From Halanaerobium salsuginis (GTDB lineage: Bacteria; Bacillota; Halanaerobiia; Halanaerobiales; Halanaerobiaceae): a stretch of DNA of 39,288 nucleotides. Of the stretch, positions 8,062 through 16,926 are shown piece by piece (position 1 is the stretch's first letter; the number at the start of each line of letters is the position of its first letter). A program made the position numbers and the translations under genes. The stretch spans positions 1 to 39,288 of the forward strand of contig NZ_FOTI01000026.1 of NCBI RefSeq assembly GCF_900114545.1, written 5' to 3'. The notes under the pieces were generated by a model that saw only the letters and a program-made list of their open reading frames with translations, was not told where the DNA came from and did no database searches.

Positions 8062-8877
8062 TTAATATTTACTGGGAGAACAGCCCATTATTTTTTTGAA
8101 GATTTTAGAAAAAGAATATTGATCTTTATAGCCAACACTAATTGCAGCTGTTTTAACAGTTAAATGATAGTTTTTTAATAAAAAAGCTGCTTTTCTTATT
8201 CTAAATTCTATTAAATATTGCTGTGGAGACTTTTCTAATAATTGATTAAAAATTTCCCAGAGATAAGATCTATTTAAACCAACATAGGCTGCAATATCAG
8301 TTATTTTTAGATCTGGACTTGAATAATTACGGTCAATATAATTTAGAGCAACTTTTAAATAATTGTATTTAAATTCTTGTTCATTATTTCGAACAGTTTT
8401 AGCATTATTTTCAATTAGCTCAGCAAAAAATAAATAGAGCAGTCCAGTAAGTTTAATTTCTTTTGATTTTTTTAAATTTCCTGTTTCTGTCATTTTCCAG
8501 AAAAGCTGAGAGATTTGAGCAGGATTATTAACTGTAAAAAATGGTTGTTCCGGGCTAATTCCTGCCAAATTAAGATTTTTTTCTGCTTTGAGACCATTAA
8601 AACCAATCCAGGAATATTGCCAGGGGGTTTTTTTATCTGCTTGATAATAAGAAATTATTTCTGGCCAGATTACAAATCCCTGTCCTTTTTGTAAATAAAT
8701 TTTTTTTTTATTAAATGAAAAAAAACCTTTACCCTGATGAATATAATGGACTAAAAAATAATCTCTAATTGCTGGGCCATAGCTGTGTTCTGGTGGACAT
8801 TTTTGGGAACCACAAATATGAATATCAAGATCAGTTAAATTAAGACGATTAATTTGTAGATCATTTTCAACAGCCAT
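8062..8877 (-). CDS. AraC family regulator of the alpha-galactoside operon
   Basis: 271 residues. The N-terminal half is an AraC-type sugar-binding cupin (the HYIHQGKGFF and YLQKGQGFVIWP strands, about 45-75). The C-terminal half has two helix-turn-helix units: KITDIAAYVGLNRSYLWEIF and TVKTAAISVGYKDQYSFSKIFKK, ending GCSPSKY. It lies divergent from the GH4 alpha-galactosidase gene with a 137-bp shared upstream region, the usual arrangement for MelR/RafR-like activators, so it probably activates melA and the MFS gene in response to melibiose or a related galactoside. The ligand is inferred from position only. Confidence 0.9.
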   Translation of the reverse strand: MAVENDLQINRLNLTDLDIHICGSQKCPPEHSYGPAIRDYFLVHYIHQGKGFFSFNKKKIYLQKGQGFVIWPEIISYYQADKKTPWQYSWIGFNGLKAEKNLNLAGISPEQPFFTVNNPAQISQLFWKMTETGNLKKSKEIKLTGLLYLFFAELIENNAKTVRNNEQEFKYNYLKVALNYIDRNYSSPDLKITDIAAYVGLNRSYLWEIFNQLLEKSPQQYLIEFRIRKAAFLLKNYHLTVKTAAISVGYKDQYSFSKIFKKIMGCSPSKY

Positions 8878-8950
8878 TTTAAGTTCCTTTCTTCATTTAA
8901 TTTAAATAGTCAAATCCAACATTAGACTATGCTAAACTTACATAAAATCA

Positions 8951-8980
8951 TTTATATTTATATATTACTATGGATATAAT
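8951..8980 (+). promoter_or_regulatory. Candidate activator-dependent promoter of melA
   Basis: TATAAT at 8975-8980 is preceded 18 bases upstream by a poor -35 (TTTATA, 8951-8956). A good -10 with a weak -35 is common where an AraC-type activator is needed. TAGTC and GACTA (about 8909-8932) form a short inverted pair upstream that could be part of the activator site. Confidence 0.35.
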
Positions 8981-9014
8981 TAAATTACAAATTTGAGATA
9001 AAAGGAGAGATAAA

Positions 9015-10310
9015 ATGTTGAAAATTACTTTTTTAGGAGCTGGGAGTACTGTTTTTGCCAAAAATGTTTTAGGAGATTGTATTCTAACACCTGCATTACA
9101 GGAAGCAGAATTTGCTTTATATGATATTGATCAACAGCGGCTTAAGGATTCAGCAATGATGCTAGAAAATATTAATAGAAATTATGGTAATCAAGCTAGA
9201 ATTAGAAGCTATCATGAATTGAAAAAAGCTTTAAATGGAGCTGATTATATAATTAATGCGATCCAGGTGGGTGGATATCGACCTTCGACAGTAATTGATT
9301 TTGAGATTCCTAAGAAATATGGTTTACGACAAACTATCGCTGATACGCTAGGGATTGGAGGTATCTTTAGAGCCTTGCGAACAATTCCTGTATTGCTTGA
9401 ATTTGCAAAAAAAATAGAAACAGTAGCACCAGAAGCCTGGTTTTTGAATTATACTAATCCTATGGCAATTTTAACCGGTGCAATGCTCCGGGCAACTGGA
9501 GTAAAGACAGTTGGCTTATGTCATAGTGTACAGGTTTGTCATCAAAATTTATTAGAACCACTTGATATGAGCACTGATAATATTCAATATAAAATTGCTG
9601 GAATTAATCATATGGCATGGCTTTTGGAAATCACAAGAGATGGCAAAGACCTTTATCCAGAAATTAAAAAGAAGGCTTTTAATCGTACAGAGCCTCATTC
9701 TGATTTGGTACGTTATGAAATTATGAAACAATTTGGTTATTATGTAACAGAATCTAGCGAACATAATGCAGAATACTTACCTTATTTTATAAAAGAAAAA
9801 TATCCTGAACTAATAGAAAAATTTCAGATTCCTCTTGATGAATATCCTCGTCGCTGTGAAAAACAGCTGGCTGATTGGAGCGAAATGAGAGATGAACTTG
9901 TTAAAAATGAACAGATTGAACACCAGAGAACAAAAGAATATGCTTCTTATATATTAGAAGCAATGGAAACTAATAATCCTTATAAAATTGGTGGAAATGT
10001 TTTAAATAAAGGATTAATTACTAATTTGCCAGCTAAAGCAGTTGTTGAGGTACCTTGCTTAATTGATAGCAGCGGTGTTTCTCCCTGCTATGTAGGAGAA
10101 CTACCTGAACAATTAGCTGCTTTAAATAGAACAAATATTAATACTCAATTGCTAACAATTAAAGCTGCTTTAACTAGAAAAAAAGATTATATTTATCAGG
10201 CAGCAATGTTAGATCCTCATACTTCAGCAGAATTAACTATTGACGAAATTATTAATTTATGCGATGATTTGATAGAGGCCCATGGAGATTGGTTGCCCAA
10301 ATATAAATAA
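9015..10310 (+). CDS. melA: GH4 alpha-galactosidase
   Basis: 431 residues, family-length. The N-terminal Rossmann motif ITFLGAGSTVFAKNVLGD (4-21) binds NAD+; C169 (GLCHS) and H199 (NHMAW) are the expected Mn2+ ligands of GH4. The pattern DTLGIGGIFRALRTIPV and the C-terminal LTIDEIINLCDDLIEAHGDWLP match MelA-type enzymes. GH4 enzymes cleave by NAD-dependent oxidation and elimination, here predicted on melibiose and raffinose-type alpha-galactosides in the cytoplasm (no signal peptide). Other GH4 members are alpha-glucosidases or 6-phospho-glycosidases; the CHS motif and the AraC/MFS context favour alpha-galactosidase. AAGGAGAG precedes the ATG. Confidence 0.9.
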   Translation: MLKITFLGAGSTVFAKNVLGDCILTPALQEAEFALYDIDQQRLKDSAMMLENINRNYGNQARIRSYHELKKALNGADYIINAIQVGGYRPSTVIDFEIPKKYGLRQTIADTLGIGGIFRALRTIPVLLEFAKKIETVAPEAWFLNYTNPMAILTGAMLRATGVKTVGLCHSVQVCHQNLLEPLDMSTDNIQYKIAGINHMAWLLEITRDGKDLYPEIKKKAFNRTEPHSDLVRYEIMKQFGYYVTESSEHNAEYLPYFIKEKYPELIEKFQIPLDEYPRRCEKQLADWSEMRDELVKNEQIEHQRTKEYASYILEAMETNNPYKIGGNVLNKGLITNLPAKAVVEVPCLIDSSGVSPCYVGELPEQLAALNRTNINTQLLTIKAALTRKKDYIYQAAMLDPHTSAELTIDEIINLCDDLIEAHGDWLPKYK

Positions 10311-10322
10311 ATTGGGAGTGAT

Positions 10323-11483
10323 ATGGTGGCATTTTTGCAAAAAAATCGCAATAAGTTATTAATTATGGCATTTACAATTATGCTGATGAACGGAGTTGTC
10401 AATAATTTAAGGGGCCAAATTGGTCCCTTTATAATTGAACAATATAGTTTAAGTTATAGTAAATTAGGCTTTTTGTTTTCTTTTTTTTCAATTGGCTCAA
10501 TGGTGGTTTTCTTTTTTACAGGTAAATTAATAGAAAGATTTGGTTTAGTTAGATTACTTTTAGGTGGATTAGTGACAAATTTTATTGCTCTATCATTATT
10601 CTTCTGGATAAATAGCTATTATTTGTTGATATTAGCATTTACTTTGATTGGAATTGGTCTAACAATCCTTAACATTTCGGCAGTAAATTTAGTTTCAATT
10701 TCTTATAGTAAAAAGAGAGGAAAGATGATAAATCTGCTCCATTTATTTTATGGAATTGGAGGTATTTCAGCACCATATTTTGTAACAGTTTTAATAAAAA
10801 ATGGTTTTAGCTGGTCAAGCAGTTTTCTTTTTAGTCTTATTTTTGTAATTATAATTGGCTGGCAGTTTAAGTTAGTTAGTCTGCCGCAGATAGAAGTTAA
10901 AACTGGAAAGCAGCAGATGGATTCTACTTTAAAACTTCTGCAAAATAGGAGAGTTACTTTATTTGCTTTAATTGTTTTTTTACAAGTTGGAGTAGAGTTT
11001 TCTATGGTTACCTGGCTGGCACCTTTTTTAAAAAATTTTCAGGGAAGATCAGAGCTGGCAGTTAGTTTTCATTTATCATTATTCTTTATTGCTTTTACAG
11101 TAGGAAGGTTTATTGCCAGTCTATTAGTAGAAAAATTTGGGTATTATAATTTTTTGCTTTTTAACTGTGCTGCAGCTATCTTATTTATTAATACTGCAGT
11201 AATTGGTGGCTATAACTATACTATTTTATTACCACTATCGGGCATATTCTTAGCTGTTCAGGTACCAACCACTCAGGCTGCTATTTTTGATAGTTTTTCG
11301 CAAAATGGGATTAAAGTAGTTGGATTTTCTCAGACAGCAGGTATGATTGGTTCGACCGTACTATCAAACTGGTTATTAGGTTTTGTAAATGACTTCTTTA
11401 ATTTAAAAGCAAGTTTTATTGCCTTAATTTTAGTTTTAATAATCTCATTTTTAGCGACTTATCGTTTAAAACAGCTTAGTTAG
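10323..11483 (+). CDS. MFS sugar transporter, FucP-like
   Basis: 386 residues with about 12 hydrophobic helices and the MFS loop signature GKLIERFGLVRLLLGG (about 66-81), repeated weakly as SLLVEKFGYYNF in the second half. The overall shape resembles FucP/FHS-type sugar-proton symporters. It starts 12 bases after melA with GGGAG upstream, so it is surely in the same operon, and probably imports the galactoside that MelA cleaves. A drug-efflux role cannot be excluded by sequence, but context argues against it. It converges on the SprA-like gene with a 7-base gap and no visible terminator. Confidence 0.88.
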   Translation: MVAFLQKNRNKLLIMAFTIMLMNGVVNNLRGQIGPFIIEQYSLSYSKLGFLFSFFSIGSMVVFFFTGKLIERFGLVRLLLGGLVTNFIALSLFFWINSYYLLILAFTLIGIGLTILNISAVNLVSISYSKKRGKMINLLHLFYGIGGISAPYFVTVLIKNGFSWSSSFLFSLIFVIIIGWQFKLVSLPQIEVKTGKQQMDSTLKLLQNRRVTLFALIVFLQVGVEFSMVTWLAPFLKNFQGRSELAVSFHLSLFFIAFTVGRFIASLLVEKFGYYNFLLFNCAAAILFINTAVIGGYNYTILLPLSGIFLAVQVPTTQAAIFDSFSQNGIKVVGFSQTAGMIGSTVLSNWLLGFVNDFFNLKASFIALILVLIISFLATYRLKQLS

Positions 11484-11490
11484 TATAATT

Positions 11491-12183
11491 TCAGGCTGCA
11501 AAACCAGAATTTATTTCCAGACCATTGCGGGCTGCTAGTAGTTTTTGATAAGAATTTTCTCGTTTATTAATTAAGTATTTGTTATTAGGCTGAGCTTTGA
11601 AATTAGCAGCTGAATCTATTTCAGTTGAATTTTCTTGATTAAGTTCTGAACGGGCTTGCATAGCCATTCTAGCTGCTTTGGCTGCTATCTGCAAATCAGC
11701 TGAAGAAGGGTTGGCTGGCGCAGTTGCAGCTCGTTTTATTTGTTCAGCTTTTTTAATAGTTTGCTCAGGCTCTTTTTCTGGAGAAGTATCAATACTAACA
11801 GAACCTCCGACAGCATAACGTTTATTATCTGGACCAGTAGTATAACTATAAGAGGCTGAGCCAGCATACTGCCCCCCAACTGCCTGATGAGCCATCTCGT
11901 GTGCTCTAACTTCTCGATCACGCTGTTTAAGTTTATTTACTTTAGATTTTTCTTCGGGAGAAAGTTTTGCCGGATTATTTTTAGTTTGTGATTCGCTATC
12001 ATTTTTAGTCTGACTTTCAGAGCTATCAGCAGATTTCTTAACAGAGTTTATCAAAGTAGTAGCTGCCTTATCTGCAGACTTACCATAGTTATTTTCTGGA
12101 TTGAATTCAGATTTAATATTAGAGCTATTTGTCCATCCAGGTACTGGTTGACTATTTAAAGCAATCATAGTCACTACTATCAC
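11491..12183 (-). CDS. SprA-like putative zinc metalloprotease
   Basis: 230 residues. The core QRDREVRAHEMAHQAVGGQYAG (about 87-108) contains an HExxH zinc motif (H95-E96-x-x-H99), followed by YSYTTGPDNKRYAVGGSVSID and a helical ARMAMQARSEL stretch; this is the SprA-related family pattern, in which the function is mostly unproved. The N-terminal 70 residues are low-complexity, polar and contain the tandem repeat SESQTKND/SESQTKNN. No clear signal peptide is present. Starts at GTG 12183, GTG 12174 and ATG 12168 are all possible; AGGTG lies nearest the second. It is convergent with the MFS gene and divergent from the ROK gene. Confidence 0.75.
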   Translation of the reverse strand: MIVVTMIALNSQPVPGWTNSSNIKSEFNPENNYGKSADKAATTLINSVKKSADSSESQTKNDSESQTKNNPAKLSPEEKSKVNKLKQRDREVRAHEMAHQAVGGQYAGSASYSYTTGPDNKRYAVGGSVSIDTSPEKEPEQTIKKAEQIKRAATAPANPSSADLQIAAKAARMAMQARSELNQENSTEIDSAANFKAQPNNKYLINKRENSYQKLLAARNGLEINSGFAA

Positions 12184-12267
12184 CTCATTACTATTTATTA
12201 TAACTAATTATTATGTTCTAATTATACTATACTTTTTAAAATTAAATAAATTTTCACTAAATTATTC

Positions 12268-12326
12268 TTTACCAGGCTAAATAAATGTGTTATAATAAAC
12301 TTAGTTAATTTAATTAATTAACTAAG
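12268..12326 (+). promoter_or_regulatory. ROK-galE-galK promoter with XylR-like palindromic operator
   Basis: The promoter is TTTACC (12268-12273), a 17-bp spacer, then TATAAT (12291-12296). A perfect inverted repeat overlaps the start point: arm CTTAGTTAATT at 12300-12310, a 5-base centre, and arm AATTAACTAAG at 12316-12326. The inner 25 bp run from TTAGTT to AACTAA, the same length and ends as Bacillus XylR (ROK) operators as I remember them. This predicts autorepression by the downstream ROK protein, relieved by a sugar. A weaker relative (TTTAGTTA and TAACTAAA, 8 bases apart) lies at 22362-22385, after the GH42 gene. Confidence 0.7.
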
Positions 12327-12343
12327 GGTGGGGGTTAAAATCA

Positions 12344-13504
12344 ATGAAAAAAGGTAGCTTTCAAAATATGAAAAAACAAAACCAAAAAAACATTCTTTTT
12401 TTAATTAAAAGCAAAAAAGGAATTTCCCGGGCACAGATTGCTGATCAATTAGAAATTTCCCGGGCGACTGTGACTAATATCGTAAGAGAATTAATTAAAG
12501 CAGATTTAGTTCAAGAAAGTAAAGAGGGCCAATCAAGTGGAGGCAGAAAACCGATGCTGTTGGAAATTAACCCTGAAGGAGCATATGTAATTGGTTTTGA
12601 ATGGGGGATTACTCATTTAAAAGCAGTTTTACTTAATTTGGAAGCAAAAATTATTGCGCGTGATTTTATAAAAATTACTGATTCTGCACTCCAGGCTTAT
12701 TTAAAGCCTAGTTTTAGCTTAGTTGAAAAATATCAAGGTAAAATAAAAAATCCAGCTAAAATTATTGGAATTGGACTTGGAGTTCATGGCCTGGTTGATC
12801 CACAGCAGGGAATCTCTATCTTTGCCCCTCATTTTAATTGGGATAAAGTTAATTTAAAGCATTTTTTTAAAGATAAATTTTCTTACCCAATCTTTGTAGA
12901 TAATGATGTTAGAATGATGGCTGTCAGTGAAATCTGGCAGGGTAGAAAAGATTTTGCTTTTATTAACACAGGTTCAGGAATTGGGGCTGCACTTGTTTTT
13001 AAAGGAGGACTTCACTACGGAAATAATTTTGCAGCAGGAGAATTTGGACATTTAAAAATAGCGGATCAAGGTCCACTCTGCCATTGTGGCAAACATGGCT
13101 GTCTGGAAACATTAGCTGGTCAGGAAAATATTTTACAAAGTTATTTAAATCAACTAAAACAGACTTCAGCTAAACAAGGAGAAATAAAATTTATTGATTT
13201 AATTGCAGCTTATCAAAATGGAGAAAAAGCAGCTGAAAAAGCAATTTCTAAAGCAATTAAATATTTTTCCAGGGCAGTTGTTGATCTAGTAAATTTACTA
13301 AATCCAGAAGCAGTAATAATTGGGGGGCTCTTTGCTGATTATGAAAATATTTTTATTGATAAAATTTTAGCAAAAGTAAAGGCTGCTGCTCTGGAACAGG
13401 CAGCAGATAAACTTGTGATTTTGACTCCCTATTATCAAAATTTGGCTGGAGCAGTAGGTGCTGCTGAGCAAGTTTTAACCAGTTTTTTTAAATTTGAATT
13501 ATAA
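12344..13504 (+). CDS. ROK family transcriptional repressor
   Basis: 386 residues. A winged helix-turn-helix (ISRAQIADQLEISRATVTNIVRELIKADLV, about 27-56) is followed by a sugar-kinase-like ROK domain: GFEWGITHLKA (about 84), VDNDVRMMA (about 185), NTGSGIGAALVFKGGLHYG (about 207-225) and the zinc cluster CHCGKHGCLE (about 246-255). This is the NagC/XylR/Mlc layout, about 380-400 residues. It probably represses its own operon (galE, galK) through the palindrome at 12300-12326 and is released by galactose or a related sugar; the ligand is inferred from context. GGGTGGGGGT stands before ATG 12344. Confidence 0.92.
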   Translation: MKKGSFQNMKKQNQKNILFLIKSKKGISRAQIADQLEISRATVTNIVRELIKADLVQESKEGQSSGGRKPMLLEINPEGAYVIGFEWGITHLKAVLLNLEAKIIARDFIKITDSALQAYLKPSFSLVEKYQGKIKNPAKIIGIGLGVHGLVDPQQGISIFAPHFNWDKVNLKHFFKDKFSYPIFVDNDVRMMAVSEIWQGRKDFAFINTGSGIGAALVFKGGLHYGNNFAAGEFGHLKIADQGPLCHCGKHGCLETLAGQENILQSYLNQLKQTSAKQGEIKFIDLIAAYQNGEKAAEKAISKAIKYFSRAVVDLVNLLNPEAVIIGGLFADYENIFIDKILAKVKAAALEQAADKLVILTPYYQNLAGAVGAAEQVLTSFFKFEL

Positions 13505-13536
13505 TTATAATCATTAAGTTAGAAAGGGGTAATTAG

Positions 13537-14517
13537 ATGAATATTTTGGTTACAGGTGGAGCAGGTTACATAGGCAGCCATGTTTTGAAATTATTACTTA
13601 AAGCTGGCCATAAAGTTGTTACACTGGACAATCTACAAAAAGGTCATCGGCAGGCAGTGACAGGAGGGCAATTTGTTGTAGGTGATTTAGCTGATCGAAA
13701 ATTATTAAATAAAGTAATGCAAGAAAATAAGATTGAGGGAGTAATTCATCTGGCAGCAGATAGTCTGGTTGGAGAATCAATGGAAAAGCCAGCAAAATAC
13801 TATTTTAATAACTTTATTAATGGAATTAATCTGCTGGAAGCAATGGTAGCTAATGGGGTTAAATATATAGTTTTTTCTTCTACGGCAGCAGTTTATGGTG
13901 AACCAAAAGAAATTCCAATTAAAGAAGAAAATTTAACTAAACCAACCAATACTTATGGAGAAAGTAAATTGTTTTTTGAAAAAGCTCTTAAGCGTTATGA
14001 ACAAATTCATGGTTTAAGATCTATTTCACTACGCTATTTTAATGCAGCTGGTGCTGATCCTGAAGGAGAAATTGGAGAAGCTCATAATCCTGAAACTCAC
14101 TTAATACCACTTATTTTAGAAACAGCATTAGGTGAGCGAGAAAAAATATATATTTTTGGTGATGATTACCCAACTCGTGATGGTAGCTGTATTCGAGATT
14201 ATATTCATGTCAATGATCTGGCTGCTGCTCATTTATTGGCAATTGAATCTTTAGCAGTTAAAAATAAAAGTGCAGTTTATAATTTAGGCAATGGAGAAGG
14301 TTATTCAGTTAAAGAAGTTATTCAAGCAGTAAAAACTGTTACAGGTCGTGATTTCCCAGTCGAAATAGCTGCCAGAAGAGCAGGTGATCCAGCAGTTTTG
14401 ATAGCTAGTTCAGCTAAGATTAAAGAAGAATTAAACTGGCAGCCGGAATACTATCAATTAGAAAAAATAATTTCTACAGCCTGGGAATGGCATAAAAACG
14501 GTGGTTTTAATAAATAA
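13537..14517 (+). CDS. galE: UDP-glucose 4-epimerase
   Basis: 326 residues, extended SDR fold. The NAD motif TGGAGYIGSH is at 6-15, the catalytic pair is Y140/K144 in YGESK with the upstream SST at 114-116, and RYFNAAGADPEGEIGE and YNLGNGEGYSVKEVI are characteristic of GalE. It interconverts UDP-glucose and UDP-galactose in the Leloir pathway in the cytoplasm. It follows the ROK gene by 32 bases, with AAAGGGG upstream, and precedes galK, forming a regulator-galE-galK operon without galT. Confidence 0.95.
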   Translation: MNILVTGGAGYIGSHVLKLLLKAGHKVVTLDNLQKGHRQAVTGGQFVVGDLADRKLLNKVMQENKIEGVIHLAADSLVGESMEKPAKYYFNNFINGINLLEAMVANGVKYIVFSSTAAVYGEPKEIPIKEENLTKPTNTYGESKLFFEKALKRYEQIHGLRSISLRYFNAAGADPEGEIGEAHNPETHLIPLILETALGEREKIYIFGDDYPTRDGSCIRDYIHVNDLAAAHLLAIESLAVKNKSAVYNLGNGEGYSVKEVIQAVKTVTGRDFPVEIAARRAGDPAVLIASSAKIKEELNWQPEYYQLEKIISTAWEWHKNGGFNK

Positions 14518-14548
14518 GATTATTAATTTAAATGATTGGGGTGTAAAA

Positions 14549-15709
14549 ATGAATAAAGAGCAGTTATGGGAAAAATTTGCAGAAGTATTTACGAAACTTG
14601 ACTTAAAAAAAGGAATTTATGCAGCACCTGGTAGAGTTAATTTAATTGGTGAACATACTGATTATAATGATGGTTTTGTTTTACCAATGGCAATTGAAAA
14701 AGAAATAACTATGCTGGCTCAGCTAAGAAATGATCAGCAGGTTAAAATATATTCACTTGATTATGATAAATTAGTCGAATTTGATCTGCTAGATTTAAGT
14801 TATGATAAGACTAATATCTGGGTCAATTATTTAAAAGGAGTACTGACTGAATTACAGAAAGTTGAGCAACAATTGCAGGGAGTTAATTTAATGTTTACCG
14901 GTAATATCCCCCAGGGATCTGGTCTGAGTTCTTCTGCTGCACTAGAAGTAGCAACAGCTCTAGCAATTACTGATTTAAATAATATAGAATTAAATGGAGT
15001 TGAGATGGCTTTGCTGGCTCAAAGAGCAGAAAATAATTTCGTTGGAGTCCAGTGCGGAATTATGGATCAATATATTTCTCGACTAGGGCAAAAAGATCAG
15101 GCTCTTTTAATTGACTGCCGGAGTAATGAATATGAGCTTGTACCTTTTGCTAATCCAGATTATCAAATAGTAATTTGTAATTCTAAAGTAGAAAGGGGTC
15201 TGGTAGATTCTGAGTATAACCAGAGACGTCAAGAATGTAATCAGGCAGTTAAATTTTTCCAGGCAAAAGAAAATAGTTCAATTCAGGCTTTACGTGATTT
15301 AAAATTAGCAACTGTTGAACAATATAAAGCAGATTTACCAGCAAATGTTTATAAAAGAGCTCATCATGTTGTAAGTGAGAATGAAAGAGTATTAGCCAGC
15401 AAGGAAGCACTTGCCCAAAATGAAATGCTCCAATTTGGCAAGTTAATGAATGCTTCTCATTTGAGTTTAAGCCGTGATTATGAAGTTAGCTGTTCTGAAC
15501 TAGATATATTGGTAGAAATAGCACAAAAGGAAGGTGCAGCAGGTGCGCGGATGACAGGAGCTGGCTTTGGGGGCTGTACTGTTAATCTAGTTAAAAAAGA
15601 AGCTGTAGCAGAATTTACAGCTGCAATAAAAAAAGAGTATAAAAAAAGAACAAATTTAAGTGCTGATGTGTATGTAAGTAATCCTGGGCCAGGGGCACGT
15701 AAACTGTAA
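14549..15709 (+). CDS. galK: Galactokinase
   Basis: From ATG 14549 the protein has 386 residues, the family norm. The frame is open upstream to a GTG at 14501 overlapping the galE end, but GGGGTG at 14538-14543 sets the ATG as the likely start. GHMP-kinase motifs are all present: the galactokinase signature GRVNLIGEHTDYNDGFVLP, the ATP-binding GNIPQGSGLSSSAALEVA, and a C-terminal RMTGAGFGGCTVNLV. It phosphorylates galactose at C1 with ATP. The partner galactose-1-phosphate uridylyltransferase is not in the window. Confidence 0.95.
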   Translation: MNKEQLWEKFAEVFTKLDLKKGIYAAPGRVNLIGEHTDYNDGFVLPMAIEKEITMLAQLRNDQQVKIYSLDYDKLVEFDLLDLSYDKTNIWVNYLKGVLTELQKVEQQLQGVNLMFTGNIPQGSGLSSSAALEVATALAITDLNNIELNGVEMALLAQRAENNFVGVQCGIMDQYISRLGQKDQALLIDCRSNEYELVPFANPDYQIVICNSKVERGLVDSEYNQRRQECNQAVKFFQAKENSSIQALRDLKLATVEQYKADLPANVYKRAHHVVSENERVLASKEALAQNEMLQFGKLMNASHLSLSRDYEVSCSELDILVEIAQKEGAAGARMTGAGFGGCTVNLVKKEAVAEFTAAIKKEYKKRTNLSADVYVSNPGPGARKL

Positions 15710-15721
15710 GATTTATAGTTA

Positions 15722-15763
15722 AATGGGGGTTAAACAGTTAAAAAACTGTTAACCTCCATTTTA
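15722..15763 (+). terminator. Terminator-like hairpin after galK
   Basis: AATGGGGGTTAAACAGTT pairs with AACTGTTAACCTCCATT (one bulge, one mismatch), giving a long stem about 12 bases after the galK stop. The T run after it is short (TTTT then AAATTT), so termination may be partial. Confidence 0.65.
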
Positions 15764-15816
15764 AATTTAAAAATAAATTATCTGAATAATGATATTAAAA
15801 TCACTTTTGCAAAGAC

Positions 15817-15845
15817 TTGATTAATTAAATAAATTATGTTAATAT
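15817..15845 (+). promoter_or_regulatory. Promoter of the LacI-family gene
   Basis: TTGATT (15817-15822) and TAATAT (15840-15845) are spaced by 17 bases. The predicted start point falls just before the operator centred at 15865. Confidence 0.5.
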
Positions 15846-15857
15846 TTATTTAGATAA

Positions 15858-15873
15858 TTTAAATCGTTTTAAA
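15858..15873 (+). promoter_or_regulatory. LacI-type operator, copy 1
   Basis: TTTAAATCGTTTTAAA is a near-perfect palindrome with a central CG, the hallmark of LacI-family sites. It lies between the promoter and start codon of the LacI-type gene, so it would give autorepression. The same 16 bases occur in inverted orientation at 16927-16942. Confidence 0.65.
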
Positions 15874-15888
15874 AAAGGATTTGAGTAG

Positions 15889-16902
15889 ATGATTAGACTA
15901 AAAGATGTAGCTAAAAAAGCCAATGTTTCTCCTGCAACAGCTTCTCTAGCATTAAATAATAGTGATAAAGTTAATGCTGAGACTATGCGGAGAGTACAAA
16001 AAATAGCTGCTGAATTAAATTATATACCAGATGTAAGAGCAAAAGCTTTAAAAGCAAAAGAAACAAAAATTTTAGGGCTTGTAATTCCAGAAATTGATAA
16101 TCCATTTTTTTCTGAGATTGCTAAAGAAATAAAGCGGGTAGCTAAAAAAAATGGTTATAATATTATTTACTGTGGAGTTGAAAGTCAGCAGGAAGAACTG
16201 GATTATATTAATTTATTTCGAGGGATGCAGGTTGATGGAGCCATTTTTGCTTCTTCAGTTAGTAAAGTAGATGCTAACTTAGCTTTGATAGAAGAATTAG
16301 CAGCTAATTTTATTCCAGTTGTATTTATCAATCGTTTACCAAAACATACAGAAAATATAATTGCTGTAAACTCTGAATTAGAAAAAGCTCCTCAGGTAGC
16401 AATTGAGCATTTAGTTAAACTTGGTCATCAAAAAATTGCTTTTGCTGGCAAAGAGAATGAGTCCAGAATGAAAGGTTATTTAAAAGCTTTACAGAAATTA
16501 AATATAACATATAATAATCATTATACTTTTAAAAATATATTATCTTTTGAAGACGGCTATAAGTTAGGCGAAAAAATTGCTAAACAGCAGGATAGACCAA
16601 CTGCAATTATCTGTCATAATGATGAAGTAGCTATTGGTCTTATTCAATCTTTAGTTAGATTAGGTTTACAAGTACCAGCAGATATTTCAATTTGTGGTAT
16701 AGATAATATTCGTTTATCGCATTTTTATAATCCAGCTTTAACAACTGTTAATATTCCTAATAAAAAAATGGGCAGACAGGCAACTAAAATATTGCTGGCT
16801 GAGTTAAATTCTAGTCCAGAACAAAAAGCAAAGTTATTTAAAAATGATTATAATTTTTCAGTTAAATTAATTGAAAGAGAAACTACCAGAGCTTTAAATT
16901 AA
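15889..16902 (+). CDS. LacI family sugar-responsive repressor
   Basis: 337 residues. The N-terminal helix-turn-helix and hinge (RLKDVAKKANVSPATASLAL, then LNYIPDVRAKALKAK, residues 3-60) are followed by a periplasmic-binding-protein-like sugar domain (ILGLVIPEIDNPFFSEIA; later ICHNDEVAIGLI and DISICGIDNI). It should bind the paired operators at 15858 and 16927 and control both itself and the downstream ABC importer-GH42 operon, with a galactoside or galactose as the probable inducer; the inducer is inferred. An AAAGGA-type site precedes ATG 15889. Confidence 0.93.
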   Translation: MIRLKDVAKKANVSPATASLALNNSDKVNAETMRRVQKIAAELNYIPDVRAKALKAKETKILGLVIPEIDNPFFSEIAKEIKRVAKKNGYNIIYCGVESQQEELDYINLFRGMQVDGAIFASSVSKVDANLALIEELAANFIPVVFINRLPKHTENIIAVNSELEKAPQVAIEHLVKLGHQKIAFAGKENESRMKGYLKALQKLNITYNNHYTFKNILSFEDGYKLGEKIAKQQDRPTAIICHNDEVAIGLIQSLVRLGLQVPADISICGIDNIRLSHFYNPALTTVNIPNKKMGRQATKILLAELNSSPEQKAKLFKNDYNFSVKLIERETTRALN

Positions 16903-16926
16903 TAAACCAGTTTGGGTTTGTTAATT

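Noticed and set aside
14501-14548. Extended galactokinase start at GTG 14501
   Set aside because: Would add 16 residues not seen in galactokinases; the ATG at 14549 has a proper ribosome-binding site and gives the family length.
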